In this document: piece after piece, positions 34,464 through 43,864 of the stretch
Numbering within the stretch: the first letter of the stretch is position 1
Layout: the number at the start of each line of letters is the position of its first letter
DNA from: Streptomyces sp. MUM 203J
Lineage (GTDB): Bacteria; Actinomycetota; Actinomycetes; Streptomycetales; Streptomycetaceae
Direction: 5' to 3'
Assembly: GCF_022414595.1 (NCBI RefSeq)
Contig: NZ_JADWYO010000007.1
Location: 62,001 to 126,000, forward strand
DNA length: 64,000 nt
The notes under the pieces: model-generated
What the model saw: only the letters and a program-made list of their open reading frames with translations
Database searches by the model: none
Told to the model about the DNA's origin: nothing
Program-made: the position numbers and the translations under genes

Positions 34464-35987
34464 ATGACCCGGTACGCCGCGCCCGGCACCGACGGTGCGA
34501 TCGTCTCGTACGAGTCCCGCTATGACCACTGGATCGGCGGCGCGTACGTACCGCCCGCCGAGGGACGGTACTTCGAGAACCCGAGCCCGGTCGACGGGCG
34601 GCCCTTCACGGAGATGGCTCGTGGCACGGAGCCGGACGTGGAGCGGGCGCTGGACGCCGCGCACGCGGCGGCCCCGGCGTGGGGCAGGACGTCTCCCGGT
34701 GAGCGGGCGGGGGTGCTGCTGCGGATCGCGGACCGGATGGAGGCGCACCTGGAGGAGCTGGCGGTCGCGGAGAGCTGGGAGAACGGCAAGCCGGTGCGGG
34801 AGACGCTGGCGGCGGACATCCCTCTCGCGATCGATCACTTCCGGTACTTCGCGGGGGCGCTCCGAGCGCAGGAGGGTTCGCTGAGCGAACTCGACGAGGA
34901 CACCGTGGCGTACCACTTCCATGAGCCGCTGGGAGTCGTGGCGCAGATCATCCCGTGGAACTTCCCCCTGCTGATGGCGGCGTGGAAGCTGGCGCCCGCG
35001 CTGGCCGGGGGCAACGCGGTGGTGCTGAAACCGGCCGAGCAGACGCCGGCGTCGGTGCATGTGTGGATGAACCTCGTCGCGGACCTGCTGCCGCCGGGCG
35101 TCGTGAACATCGTCAACGGCTTCGGGCCGGAGGCGGGCAGGCCGCTGGCGTCGAGTCCGCGTGTGGCGAAGGTGTCGTTCACCGGTGAGACCGCGACGGG
35201 GCGGCTGATCATGCAGTACGCCTCGGAGAATCTGAAGCCGGTCACGCTGGAGCTGGGCGGCAAGTCCCCGAACATCTTCTTCGCCGATGTGTGGGCGGCG
35301 GACGACGACTTCCGGGACAAGGCCCTGGAGGGCTTCACGATGTTCGCTCTGAACCAGGGCGAGGTGTGCACGTGCCCGTCGCGGGCGCTGATCCAGCGGA
35401 GCGTGTACGGGGACTTCCTGGACGCGGCGGTGGCGCGCACGGAGCGGATCGTGCCGGGCCACCCACTGGACACCGACACGATGATCGGCGCCCAGGCGTC
35501 GGACGAGCAGCTGCGGAAGATCCTCTCGTACCTGGACATCGGCCAGCAGGAGGGCGCGAAGATCCTGACGGGTGGCGAGCGCATCGAGTACGGCGGGGAC
35601 ATGGCGGGCGGCTTCTACGTGCAGCCGACGGTCTTCGAGGGCGACAACCGGATGCGGATCTTCCAGGAGGAGATCTTCGGGCCGGTGGTGGCGGTGACGT
35701 CGTTCACCGGGTTCGACGACGCGATGGCGGTCGCCAACGACAGCGCGTACGGTCTCGGCGCTGGCGTCTGGACCCGCGACACCAACACGGCGTACCGCGC
35801 GGGGCGGGCCCTGCAGGCGGGCCGGGTGTGGACCAACTGTTACCACGCCTACCCGGCGCACGCGGCGTTCGGCGGGTACAAGCAGTCGGGGATCGGGCGG
35901 GAGACACATCGGATGATGCTGGAGCACTACCAGCAGACGAAGAATCTCCTGGTGTCGTACTCGCCGAAGAGGCTCGGGTTCTTCTAG
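34464..35987 (+). CDS. NAD-dependent aldehyde dehydrogenase (ExaC/acetaldehyde type)
   Basis: 507 residues; ATG at 34464 with GAGGAGG nine bases before. Motifs: [34 protein letters not shown] (cofactor and active-site Asn), [25 protein letters not shown] (catalytic base Glu), GEVCTCPSR with the nucleophilic Cys, and [35 protein letters not shown] at the end. CTCPSR and the C-terminal KRLGFF are typical of acetaldehyde dehydrogenases controlled by AcoR-type activators. Oxidises acetaldehyde or similar to the acid, probably during ethanol or acetoin use. Confidence 0.92.
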   Translation: MTRYAAPGTDGAIVSYESRYDHWIGGAYVPPAEGRYFENPSPVDGRPFTEMARGTEPDVERALDAAHAAAPAWGRTSPGERAGVLLRIADRMEAHLEELAVAESWENGKPVRETLAADIPLAIDHFRYFAGALRAQEGSLSELDEDTVAYHFHEPLGVVAQIIPWNFPLLMAAWKLAPALAGGNAVVLKPAEQTPASVHVWMNLVADLLPPGVVNIVNGFGPEAGRPLASSPRVAKVSFTGETATGRLIMQYASENLKPVTLELGGKSPNIFFADVWAADDDFRDKALEGFTMFALNQGEVCTCPSRALIQRSVYGDFLDAAVARTERIVPGHPLDTDTMIGAQASDEQLRKILSYLDIGQQEGAKILTGGERIEYGGDMAGGFYVQPTVFEGDNRMRIFQEEIFGPVVAVTSFTGFDDAMAVANDSAYGLGAGVWTRDTNTAYRAGRALQAGRVWTNCYHAYPAHAAFGGYKQSGIGRETHRMMLEHYQQTKNLLVSYSPKRLGFF

Positions 35988-36503
35988 GGGTACGACGGAG
36001 GCGCCTGGCCCGGGCTTCTACCCGTTCGTTCCGAAACGGTCGGCCGCCCGGAGCCACGCCGCATCGTTCGATGCGCGCGGCAAGCACGTGGGACGCACCG
36101 CGGCAGGACGGGAACGGTCCGCAGAACCGGAGCCGCACGTCGCCTGGCCGTCGTTCCCGCTGGTCAGGCGGATGGCTCCGCTGTACCGCCAGCAGACGAG
36201 GAGCCTCCTCGTGCCGGACACACCGGAGCCGCCCGGCTTCTTCCGGTCAGGTCCGGCCCGGCGGCCCATTGGCTCCGCAGGGGGCGCGAGGGTGAGATGC
36301 GCCACAGCCGCGCGGTGGTCTCTCACGCACCTGCTGCCGCGGCGCGTGCCGTCCCCGGGCCCCGCCCCACAGCGGTGCCGGTCCCCACCTCCCCTCGCGG
36401 GAGCCGCCCACCTCGCTCAGGAGGTGATTTCCGTCCTTCCGCGCCCGGTGCCCGCTCTGGTAGACGTGGCGGATCCCGTTCGAAAACCGTCGAAAGTACC
36501 CCC
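35988..36503. other. intergenic region, no gene seen
   Basis: About 515 bases between the aldehyde dehydrogenase and the small gene at 36504. Open frames are Arg/Pro-rich noise. The promoter of the two small genes should lie near the right end; no convincing -35/-10 pair was found. Confidence 0.5.
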
Positions 36504-36755
36504 ATGAACCAGGCCCGCGATCCCGACCACGTCGACTTCACCATCGACCTCACCCTTGAGGAGGCCCGCCGACGGGCCGAGGTCGTGGCGGCGCTGGGGC
36601 CCGACTGGGACCCCGTGGCCGTGCTGCGGGAGGAGCAGGCCGCGCACGACCTGCTCTATTCGGGCCTCGACGAGGAGCAGCTGCGGATGCACTCCATGCT
36701 GGTGGCGGCGGGTGTGCTGCCAGGACGGGAGCCGGGCCGTGCGGCTTCCCATTGA
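36504..36755 (+). CDS. small conserved acidic protein at the hydrogenase locus
   Basis: 83 residues from ATG 36504 (no strong ribosome site). Helical and acidic: DHVDFTIDLTLEEARRRAEVVAALGPDWDPVAVLREEQAAHDLLYSGLDEEQLRMHSMLVAAGVL. I believe this belongs to a small actinobacterial family (DUF6400), but that is from memory. Its 3' end overlaps the next gene by 17 bases, and the pair meets hypE tail to tail. Likely a soluble accessory protein of the hydrogenase locus; no enzymatic motif. Confidence 0.65.
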   Translation: MNQARDPDHVDFTIDLTLEEARRRAEVVAALGPDWDPVAVLREEQAAHDLLYSGLDEEQLRMHSMLVAAGVLPGREPGRAASH

Positions 36756-36972
36756 CCCCCACGCCGACCGGGCCCGCCGGGCCTGGGTCGCCTGCCCGGG
36801 CTGCGAGGACAGCCGCGGCTGCGAACCCTGCGCGGAGCGCCGCAACTGCCCGGCACACTGGCGCTATCTGATAGCCAACAAGGGGCCCGAGGTCCATCTG
36901 CAGTGCCCGAACTGCACCCACACATGGACCCTCGACACCATCCGCGGCCGTCGCCGCGGCACGCGGGGCTGA
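36739..36972 (+). CDS. small Cys-rich protein at the hydrogenase locus
   Basis: 77 residues from a GTG preceded by GGGAG seven bases upstream and lying inside the end of the previous gene. Seven Cys: CPGCEDSRGCEPCAERRNC in the middle and CPNC plus TWTL near the end, a zinc-ribbon pattern with one CxxC pair per half. No membrane segment. Not recognised beyond that. The pairing with the 83-residue gene and convergence with hypE (three bases between the stops) suggest a maturation or regulatory accessory. Confidence 0.62.
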   Translation: MRLPIDPHADRARRAWVACPGCEDSRGCEPCAERRNCPAHWRYLIANKGPEVHLQCPNCTHTWTLDTIRGRRRGTRG

Positions 36973-36975
36973 CAC

Positions 36976-38061
36976 TCAGCAGATACGCGGCAGCTGCTCC
37001 CCGAGCGGCATGTCCACCACACGCGTTCCGCCGAGGCCGGTACGGGCGACCACCATCCCCGGATGCGCCTCGACGGCCTCGCCGATCACGGCCGCCCCCG
37101 CGCCCAGCGGATGCGCGCGCATCGCGGCGAGCACGGCGTCGGCCTGCGCACGCGGGACGAAGGCCACCAGCTTTCCCTCGTTCGCCACGTACATCGGGTC
37201 GAGACCGAGAACGGCGCAGGCGTTGGCCACGGAGGCGGGGACGGGCACGGCCCGTTCCTCGACGACGATGCCGGTGCCCGACACGGCCGCGATCTCGTTG
37301 AGCGAGGCCCCGAGGCCCCCGCGCGTGGGGTCACGCAGCACGTGCAGGTCCGGGGTGACCGCGAGCATCGCCTCGACGAGGCCGCCGAGCGGCGCGCAGT
37401 CGCTCTCGATCTCGACTCCGAACTCCAGCCCCTCGCGGACGCTCATGATCGCCACGCCGTGGACGCCGACGGGGCCGCTGACGATCACCACGTCGCCGGG
37501 TACGACGCGCTGGGGCCGCAGGTCGACGCCGGGCGGGATCAGACCGATGCCGGAGGTGTTGATGTAGACGCCGTCGCCGTGGCCGGCCTCCACCACCTTG
37601 GTGTCGCCGGTGGCCACGTGGACGCCCGCCGCACGGGCCGCCGCGCCGAGCGCGTTCGCCACCCGGGTCACGACGTCGGTCTCCACCCCCTCCTCGAGGA
37701 TGAACCCGCACGAGAGATAGGCGGCGCGGGCCCCGCTCATGGCCAGGTCGTTCACCGTGCCGTTGACGGCCAGGTCGCCGATGCTCCCCCCGGGGAAGAA
37801 CAGCGGGCGCACGACGAAGGAGTCGGTGGAGAAGGCCAGCCGGGCGCCGCCGAGTTCGACGGTCGCGGCGTCGGTGGCGACCGAGAGCGCGGGGCCGCCG
37901 AAGGCGGGTGCGAAGATCTGCTCCACCAGTTCGGCCGAGAGGGCACCGCCTCCGCCGTGGCCCATCACCACGCGTGGCTGGTCGCGCAGCGGGGCCGGAC
38001 ACGTCCAGCCGAGCATGTCGGGCGCCTGCGCCTCCGGGGTGTCGCGGGTGAGCTCAGACAA
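36976..38061 (-). CDS. hypE: hydrogenase cyanide-ligand synthase HypE
   Basis: 361 residues. TTG at 38061 is taken as start because GGAGG lies nine bases upstream inside the end of hypD; a later ATG at 38016 is possible. PurM/AIR-synthase fold: [96 protein letters not shown]. The C-terminus is LPRIC, the conserved ending whose Cys is carbamoylated by HypF and dehydrated with ATP to thiocyanate, supplying CN to the Fe site. Last gene of the operon. Confidence 0.95.
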   Translation of the reverse strand: MSELTRDTPEAQAPDMLGWTCPAPLRDQPRVVMGHGGGGALSAELVEQIFAPAFGGPALSVATDAATVELGGARLAFSTDSFVVRPLFFPGGSIGDLAVNGTVNDLAMSGARAAYLSCGFILEEGVETDVVTRVANALGAAARAAGVHVATGDTKVVEAGHGDGVYINTSGIGLIPPGVDLRPQRVVPGDVVIVSGPVGVHGVAIMSVREGLEFGVEIESDCAPLGGLVEAMLAVTPDLHVLRDPTRGGLGASLNEIAAVSGTGIVVEERAVPVPASVANACAVLGLDPMYVANEGKLVAFVPRAQADAVLAAMRAHPLGAGAAVIGEAVEAHPGMVVARTGLGGTRVVDMPLGEQLPRIC

Positions 38062-39208
38062 CGGAACCGCCCTCCAGAACAGGGGAGCCGACTGCCGGGG
38101 ACTTCGGCGACGGGGTACCGAGGCCGAGCCGTCGGTAGAGGTAGTACGCGGCGCACGCGCCTTCGCTGGAGACCATCGTGGCACCCAGCGGGGAGCGGGG
38201 CGTGCACGTCGTGCCGAAGGCCTCGCACGCGTGCGGTTTCAGCAGGCCCTGAAGCACCTCACCGCTGCGGCACGCGGCCGGTTCGCGGGTGTCGATGCCC
38301 TCGACGGAGAACCGGTGCTCGGCGTCGTGTTCGCGGTACCGCTCCGAGAGCCGCCAGCCGCTGTCCGGGATGACGCCGATCCCGCGCCAGGCGCGGTCGG
38401 TCACCTCGAAGACGTCGTCCAGCATCGCCCGGGCGGCGGGGTTGCCCTCGGGCAGGACCGCGCGCGGGTAGGCGTTGTCGACGGTGTGCTCCCCGTGCTC
38501 CAGCTGGAGCACGGTCCGCCGTACGCCTTCGAGGATGTCCAGCGGTTCGAAGCCGGTGACGACGATCGGAACGCGGTGGCGTTCGGCGAGTTCGGGATAC
38601 TCCGCCGTGCCCATCACGCTGCACACGTGCCCCGCGGCCAGGAAGCCCTGGACCCGGCAGTCGGGGGAGCGCATGATCGCATCGATCGCCGGGGGGACCC
38701 GGACGTGGGAGACGAGCAGGCTGAAGTTGCGGATGCCGAGCTTGCGCGCCTGGTGGACCGTCATGGCGTTGGGCGGCGCGGTGGTCTCGAAGCCGATGCC
38801 GAAGAAGACCACTTCGCGATCCGGGTTCTGTTCGGCGATCCGCAGCGCGTCGAGCGGTGAGTAGACGACCCTGACGTCACCTCCCTGGCCGCGGACCTGG
38901 AACAGGTCGCGGCCCGTACCGGGAACCCGGAGCATGTCCCCGAACGAGCAGAAGATCACGCCGGGGCGGGAGGCGATCTCCAGCGCCTTGTCGATCACCT
39001 CCAGCGGCGTCACGCACACGGGACAGCCCGGTCCGTGGATCAACTCGATCTCAGGAGGAAGCAGTTGGTCGATCCCCTGCCGGATGATGGTGTGGGTCTG
39101 GCCGCCGCAGACCTCCATCAGCGCCCAGGGCCGGGTCACCGTCGCCCGGATCTCGTCGAGCAGCCGCCGGGCCAGCCCGGGGTCCTGGAACTCGTCGATG
39201 TACTTCAC
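38054..39208 (-). CDS. hypD: hydrogenase Fe-ligand assembly protein HypD
   Basis: 384 residues; start overlaps the hypC stop (ATGA). Family motifs: [32 protein letters not shown] (Cys pair for Fe(CN)2CO assembly), [34 protein letters not shown] and the C-terminal Fe-S Cys set in [48 protein letters not shown]. It carries a 4Fe-4S cluster and, with HypC, is the scaffold on which Fe receives CN and CO. Confidence 0.96.
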   Translation of the reverse strand: MKYIDEFQDPGLARRLLDEIRATVTRPWALMEVCGGQTHTIIRQGIDQLLPPEIELIHGPGCPVCVTPLEVIDKALEIASRPGVIFCSFGDMLRVPGTGRDLFQVRGQGGDVRVVYSPLDALRIAEQNPDREVVFFGIGFETTAPPNAMTVHQARKLGIRNFSLLVSHVRVPPAIDAIMRSPDCRVQGFLAAGHVCSVMGTAEYPELAERHRVPIVVTGFEPLDILEGVRRTVLQLEHGEHTVDNAYPRAVLPEGNPAARAMLDDVFEVTDRAWRGIGVIPDSGWRLSERYREHDAEHRFSVEGIDTREPAACRSGEVLQGLLKPHACEAFGTTCTPRSPLGATMVSSEGACAAYYLYRRLGLGTPSPKSPAVGSPVLEGGSVV

Positions 39209-39525
39209 TGCCGCACCTCTCCGGCCAGGCCCTCATGCGCCGGCCGCTCGTTCCCCGCCGCTTCGGCGGCCGACGCCCACGGGTCGCCGAACTCCTCCTG
39301 GAGCATGCCGAGAGTCTCGAACAGCTCCAGCGTCTTCCTGGCCGACTCCTCGTCCAGACGCTGCAGGGCGAACCCGACATGGACGATGGCGTACTCACCG
39401 GGCTTCAGGTCCGGCAGGTACTCCAGGCACACCTCCTTGACCACACCGCCGAAGTCGACCGTGGCCATCCGGGTGCCGTCCCGGTCCTCGACGTCCAGCA
39501 CTCTTCCGGGTACCGCCAGGCACAT
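39205..39525 (-). CDS. hypC: hydrogenase assembly chaperone HypC/HupF
   Basis: 106 residues. The N-terminus MCLAVPGRV exposes the essential Cys2 after Met removal. Then [53 protein letters not shown], the typical OB-like body and C-terminal helix. The last 25 residues are an extra tail ([23 protein letters not shown]) longer than in most HypC proteins. Carries the Fe moiety from HypD to the large subunit HhyL. Coupled to hypD by a 4-base overlap. Confidence 0.96.
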   Translation of the reverse strand: MCLAVPGRVLDVEDRDGTRMATVDFGGVVKEVCLEYLPDLKPGEYAIVHVGFALQRLDEESARKTLELFETLGMLQEEFGDPWASAAEAAGNERPAHEGLAGEVRQ

Positions 39526-39535
39526 GCGTGTCTCC

Positions 39536-41968
39536 TCATCGTCGCTCTCGTCGTGGTGTGCCGGGGGCCGCCCCGTCCGTGACCCGGGCGGCCACGACGA
39601 GCTGGCCGAGAGCCAGACCGCCGTCGTTCGGCGGGGTCAAGCGATGGCGCAGCACGGTGAAGCCGTCCTCCCGCAGTCCTTCGGCGCAGGCCGAGGAGAG
39701 CACCGTGTTGGCGAACACTCCCCCGGTCAGCGCGACGGTCTCCACGCCGGTCTCGCCGCGGGCGGCGGCGCAGACCGTGCGGACCAGTCGGGCCACCGCG
39801 TGGTGGAACCGCGCCGCGACGACGGCCGCGGGGGTCCCGTCGAGCACGTCGGCGGACGCAGCCGCCAGCAGGGGCGCGGGGTCGGCGGTGAGCGGGGCAC
39901 CGGCCCGCGGCGGGCCGATCCGGAAGGCGTAGCGTCCGTCCTCCGGGACGGCGGGTGCCTGCAGGGCCGCGGCCTCCAGCTCGATCGCGGCCTGCGCCTC
40001 GTATCCCGCGTGGTGGCAGATCCCCGCGAGGGACGAGACGGCATCGAACAGGCGGCCCATACTGGACGTGGGCAGACAGTTCAGATCGCGCGCCAGCTGC
40101 CGCTCCAGCACCGCGAGTTCCCCGGGAGCGCAGACCCCCGTACAGGGCAGTGCGGGGTCGGCAGCGAGACCCGCCGCCCGGAGGTGCGCCAGAGCCATGC
40201 GGTAGGGACGCCTTACGGCCGCGTCGCCGCCCGGCAGGGGTGCATAGGCCAGGTGCGCGAACCGCTGGAACCCGGCGTAGTCCGCGAGCAGGAACTCACC
40301 GCCCCACACGGCGCCGTCGAGACCGTAGCCGGTGCCGTCGAAGGCGACGCCGATCACCGGGCACGTCCCGTCGAGGCCGTTCTCGGCCATCGCCGCCGCG
40401 ACGTGTGCGTGGTGGTGCTGCACGGTGACTACGGGCCGCCCGGCGGAACGGTCCCTGGCCCAGCGGGTGGACCGGTAGGCGGGGTGCCGGTCCGCAGCGA
40501 GCAGACCGGGCCGTACACCGGTGACGGACTCGAGCTGCCGCTCGGCGGAGCCCAGAGCGAGCTGGGTGGCGAGGTCGTCCATGTCGCCGATGTGAGCGGA
40601 GAGCCATGCCTGGCGTCCGGCGCCGAGGCAGAAGGTGTTCTTCAGGTCCCCTCCGACGGCGAGGGCGGGAGCGACCTCGACGGGCAGCGCGACCGGCAGC
40701 GGCGCGTAGCCCCGGGAGCGGCGCAGCATCAACGGCTCGCCGTCGCAGACGCGGACCACGGAGTCGTCGCAGGGCACGTGGATCGGCCGGTCGTGCAGCA
40801 GCCAGGCGTCCGCGAGACCGGCGAGCCTGGCCAGCGCCTCCGCGTCGTCCGTGACGATGGGTTCACCCGAGAGGTTGCCGCTGGTCATCACCAGCAGCCG
40901 GGGTCCTTCACGGTCCGCCGCGCCGAGGCCGAGGAGGAGATGGTGCACAGGGGTGTAAGGGAGCATGAAGCCGAGGTCGGGGCTACCGGGGGCCACCGCC
41001 GGGGCCGGGGCGGTCTCCTTGCGCGGCCGGGCGTCGTCGCGGCGGCGCAGCAGGACCACGGGCCGGACGCCGCCGGTGAGGAGTTCCCGCTCCACCGGGC
41101 CGAGGTGCGCGAGGGGCTCGATGTCCGCGAGGTCCGCGGCCATCATCGCGAACGGTTTGTCACCGCGCGCCTTGCGGCGGCGCAGTTCGGACACCGCATC
41201 GGGGTCGGTCGCGTCGCAGGCCAGGTGGTAGCCCCCCAGGCCCTTGACGGCGATGATCGCACCGGCTGCGAGCATCCTGCGTGCGGCGGCCACCGGGTCG
41301 TCGCCGGGGCCGGAGGCGTGGTGAGGGTCCGGGGCGGTGCCGGAGGACGCCGGGCCGTCCGGTGCGGTGACCCACCGCAGCCGGGGGCCGCAGCGGGGGC
41401 AGGCGACGGGCTGCGCGTGGAAGCGCCGGTCGGCGGGGTCCTCGTACTCGCGTGCGCAGTCCGGACACATCGGGAAACCGGCCATGGTGGTGTGGACCCG
41501 GTCGTACGGCAGACCCGTCACGATCGTGAACCGCGGACCACAGTGGGTGCACGTGATGAAGGGGTGCCGGTACCGTCGGTCGGCGGGGTCCGAGAGCTCC
41601 GTGAGGCACGCGGCGCAGGTCGCGGTGTCCGGCGGAACGAGGGTGCGGACGGCGCCGCCCCGGCGGGAGGGCACGATCGTGAATCCGCTTCCGCCTCCGG
41701 CGGTCACCTCGGCCGCCTCGACGGAATCCACGCGGGCCAGGGGAGGTGCGTCCGGCGCCAGGCGGGCGCAGAAGGCGGCGACGTCCGCGGGGTGTCCCTC
41801 GACCTCCGCGACGACGCCTTCGGCCGTGTTGGTCACGTGCCCGGACAGGCGCAGCCCGGTGGCGAGGGCGTGGACGAAGGGCCGGAAGCCCACCCCCTGC
41901 ACGACGCCGCGGACGACCACGCGGCTGCGCCGCGGGGCCGTGGCGGGTCCGGGTCGCGCCGTGGTCAC
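39536..41968 (-). CDS. hypF: carbamoyltransferase HypF
   Basis: 810 residues from a GTG overlapping the hypB stop. Order: acylphosphatase domain (VVVRGVVQGVGFRPFVHALA, about 18-37), Zn fingers (CAACLTELSDPADRRYRHPFITCTHCGPRFTI, then CPDCAREYEDPADRRFHAQPVACPRCG), a YrdC-like domain (AVKGLGGYHLACDATD, KARGDKPFAMMAADL), and a Kae1-like domain with VQHHHAHVAAAMAENG, GVAFDGTGYGLDGAVWGGEFL and VALTGGVFANTVL. It moves the carbamoyl group of carbamoyl phosphate to the HypE C-terminal Cys. Confidence 0.96.
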   Translation of the reverse strand: MTTARPGPATAPRRSRVVVRGVVQGVGFRPFVHALATGLRLSGHVTNTAEGVVAEVEGHPADVAAFCARLAPDAPPLARVDSVEAAEVTAGGGSGFTIVPSRRGGAVRTLVPPDTATCAACLTELSDPADRRYRHPFITCTHCGPRFTIVTGLPYDRVHTTMAGFPMCPDCAREYEDPADRRFHAQPVACPRCGPRLRWVTAPDGPASSGTAPDPHHASGPGDDPVAAARRMLAAGAIIAVKGLGGYHLACDATDPDAVSELRRRKARGDKPFAMMAADLADIEPLAHLGPVERELLTGGVRPVVLLRRRDDARPRKETAPAPAVAPGSPDLGFMLPYTPVHHLLLGLGAADREGPRLLVMTSGNLSGEPIVTDDAEALARLAGLADAWLLHDRPIHVPCDDSVVRVCDGEPLMLRRSRGYAPLPVALPVEVAPALAVGGDLKNTFCLGAGRQAWLSAHIGDMDDLATQLALGSAERQLESVTGVRPGLLAADRHPAYRSTRWARDRSAGRPVVTVQHHHAHVAAAMAENGLDGTCPVIGVAFDGTGYGLDGAVWGGEFLLADYAGFQRFAHLAYAPLPGGDAAVRRPYRMALAHLRAAGLAADPALPCTGVCAPGELAVLERQLARDLNCLPTSSMGRLFDAVSSLAGICHHAGYEAQAAIELEAAALQAPAVPEDGRYAFRIGPPRAGAPLTADPAPLLAAASADVLDGTPAAVVAARFHHAVARLVRTVCAAARGETGVETVALTGGVFANTVLSSACAEGLREDGFTVLRHRLTPPNDGGLALGQLVVAARVTDGAAPGTPRRERR

Positions 41969-42660
41969 GCGCCGGCCTGGGCCATCACCGGGGTGTGGAC
42001 ACGGTTCCCCCCGGCCGCAGCGAGGGCCCGGTCGAGGAGTGCCCCGGCGCCGCGGCCGTCGCGTACCGAGCTGAGGACGATCTCGACACCGGGGTTCACC
42101 TGCTCCACGTGGGCGCGGAAGGCCGTCTCGTCGAACGCCGCCGCCTCGGCCATGTCGGTCTTGGTGACGATCACCAGCTGGGCGAGTCCGAACGCGGTGG
42201 GGTACTTGAGCGGCTTGTCCTCCCCCTCGGTGACCGAGGCGAGCACGACGCGGAGCGACTCGCCCAGGTCGTATCCGGCGGGGCAGACGAGGTTGCCGAC
42301 GTTCTCGACGAACAGCAGCCGGGTGGACTCGGGCAGCCAGTCGTGCAGGTGCCGGGCGACCATGTCGGCCTCCAGGTGGCAGAGGCCGTCGGTGAGCACC
42401 TGTTTGACGGGAACGCCCGAACGGGCCAGACGGCGGGCGTCGTTCTCGGTCGCCAGATCGGCGGTGAGCGCGGCGGCCGCGACGCCCCGTTCTCCGGCGA
42501 GCCGCAGTTCACTTTCCAGCAGGGCGGTCTTGCCGCTTCCGGGGCTGGAGAGCAGGTTGACCACCGCGGTGCCGCGGGCGGTCAGTTCGGTACGCAGGAT
42601 CTGTGCCGCGGCCTCGTTCTTGGCCAGGACGGCACGCTGGAGATCGACAGCTCGGCACAT
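41965..42660 (-). CDS. hypB: hydrogenase nickel-incorporation GTPase HypB
   Basis: 231 residues from ATG 42660, two bases past the hypA stop. SIMIBI-class GTPase: P-loop NLLSSPGSGKTALLE, ALTADLATENDARRL, HLEADMVARHLHDW with metal-site His, LLFVENVGNLVCPAGYDLGE, and IVTKTDMAEAAAF for guanine recognition. The N-terminal His-rich nickel-storage stretch of rhizobial HypB proteins is absent, so it should act only as the GTP-driven Ni-delivery switch with HypA. Confidence 0.95.
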   Translation of the reverse strand: MCRAVDLQRAVLAKNEAAAQILRTELTARGTAVVNLLSSPGSGKTALLESELRLAGERGVAAAALTADLATENDARRLARSGVPVKQVLTDGLCHLEADMVARHLHDWLPESTRLLFVENVGNLVCPAGYDLGESLRVVLASVTEGEDKPLKYPTAFGLAQLVIVTKTDMAEAAAFDETAFRAHVEQVNPGVEIVLSSVRDGRGAGALLDRALAAAGGNRVHTPVMAQAGA

Positions 42661-42662
42661 GC

Positions 42663-43058
42663 TCAGCTCTCCTCGGTGATCGGTTGGCGGTGTTCTTCGC
42701 GCGCCGCCCCGGGATCGGTCCAGCGGACCTCCCTGATCCGGAGTTCGCGGCCGGAGACGAGCTCGTCGGCTGCGGCGCCGCAGCCGGGACAGAGCAGTCG
42801 CGGCGGCATGCCGACCGCCCAGACCCCGGCGCACGGTCCGCAGCGCGCGGTGCCCGGGACCGAACGGGTGATCAGCTCGGCGCCCTCGACGACGGTCCCG
42901 GAGCAGGCGAGTCCGAAGCAGAAGGAGAGGGCGTCGGCGACGACACCGGCCAGCTCGCCCACGTCCAGCTCGACGCTGCTGACGCCGACGGCCCCGCGGG
43001 ACCTCGCCGCGGTCTCGACCTGGTCGACGACCGCGACCGCGAGGGACATCTCGTGCAT
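42663..43058 (-). CDS. hypA: hydrogenase nickel-insertion metallochaperone HypA
   Basis: 131 residues; the ATG at 43058 is chosen because it gives MHEMSLAVAVVDQ, whose His2 and Glu3 form the Ni site. The Zn domain is CGPCAGVWAVGMPPRLLCPGCGAA (two CxxC pairs). A 160-base spacer containing a hairpin separates it from the upstream structural part of the cluster, so hypA may head a hyp sub-operon. Confidence 0.94.
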   Translation of the reverse strand: MHEMSLAVAVVDQVETAARSRGAVGVSSVELDVGELAGVVADALSFCFGLACSGTVVEGAELITRSVPGTARCGPCAGVWAVGMPPRLLCPGCGAAADELVSGRELRIREVRWTDPGAAREEHRQPITEES

Positions 43059-43101
43059 CGGTCTCCGTCCTGGCGCGGGGTGGATCTCGGGCGCCATTAG
43101 A

Positions 43102-43127
43102 GGACGGGCGGCGTCGAACTCCCGTCC
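43102..43127 (-). terminator. hairpin between structural genes and hypA
   Basis: GGACGGG (43102-43108) pairs with CCCGTCC (43121-43127), 12-base loop. It is the only clear gap inside the hydrogenase run, so it may attenuate transcripts entering hypA. Confidence 0.4.
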
Positions 43128-43217
43128 GCCGCGCCGGGACCACGCGGCAGTGTCCTCCGTTCGGTGCAGCCGCTCCGTACCGGGGCGAGGCCCGTCGGAC
43201 CGCTTCGCCGAGGGGCG

Positions 43218-43355
43218 TCACATCCTGCTGATGCGCAGATAGCGCCGGAGGTCGGGGAGGACCCCCACGACGACGGCCACGACGGCCAGGGCGGTGGCGG
43301 CGACCATGGCGCCGACGACGGTCCTGTGCATGGGGCTCTCCGTTCCGGTGTTCAT
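43218..43355 (-). CDS. 45-residue single-helix membrane peptide (DUF6893-like)
   Basis: ATG at 43355 overlaps the stop of the endopeptidase gene (ATGA) with AGGAAG upstream; an inner ATG at 43331 with GGAGAG is also possible. One membrane helix TVVGAMVAATALAVVAVVVGVLP followed by a basic tail DLRRYLRISRM. This pattern matches small peptides (DUF6893, from memory) common in actinobacteria. Being embedded in the hydrogenase operon, it could tether a soluble complex to the membrane; this is inference. Confidence 0.65.
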   Translation of the reverse strand: MNTGTESPMHRTVVGAMVAATALAVVAVVVGVLPDLRRYLRISRM

Positions 43356-43864
43356 ACGACGGCTTCCTGGCGGACCAGTTCGGTCACCATGCGCACGGCC
43401 TCGGGCACGGCGGCGGCGACCCGCGGGCTGAGTCCGATGCCCTCGTCGAGGCAGGCCGGTTCGCAGCCGACGACGAGGATCCGCCGCGGCGGCACGGCCC
43501 CGGTTCCCGCGCACAGGGTGCCGAGCAGAGCGAGGACGGCGTCGGGCGTCATCCGGTGGCCGTCGAGCGGCGCGGGCTCCGTGCCGGAACCGGGCGCGGC
43601 CGCCGAGGCGTCGATCAGGTAGAGCGTCCCCGGTTCGCCGCCGCGCGCCGTGACGTCGACGAGGACGAGGGTGTCCCAGCCGTCGAGGAGTTCGTAGGCG
43701 AGGTGGACACCGCGGACCCCGACGTCGGCCAGTTCGACGGAGGCGGGGAGTGCCTCCCTGGTGAGGCGCCGCAGGGTCTCCACGCCGAAGCCGTCGTCGC
43801 CGAGGAAGACGTTGCCCACCCCGGCCACGAGGGTGCGGGCCGTGCCGGGCGTGGGGGTGTTCAC
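43352..43864 (-). CDS. hydrogenase large-subunit maturation endopeptidase (HyaD/HycI type)
   Basis: 170 residues from a GTG overlapping the stop upstream. Motifs: VAGVGNVFLGDDGFGVE with the Ni-binding Asp/Glu, ADVGVRGVHLAYELLDGWDTLVLVDV (second acidic ligand), PLDGHRMTPDAVLALL (His ligand), VVGCEPACLDEGIGLSPRVAAAV. It cuts the C-terminal tail from HhyL after the DPCLPCGVH motif once Ni is in place. Confidence 0.93.
   Translation of the reverse strand: MNTPTPGTARTLVAGVGNVFLGDDGFGVETLRRLTREALPASVELADVGVRGVHLAYELLDGWDTLVLVDVTARGGEPGTLYLIDASAAAPGSGTEPAPLDGHRMTPDAVLALLGTLCAGTGAVPPRRILVVGCEPACLDEGIGLSPRVAAAVPEAVRMVTELVRQEAVV

Noticed and set aside
39035..42679. A 1214-residue plus-strand open frame opposite hypC, hypF and hypB
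   Set aside because: The opposite strand carries unmistakable Hyp motifs in a coupled operon; this frame is Gly/Arg/Val-rich noise.
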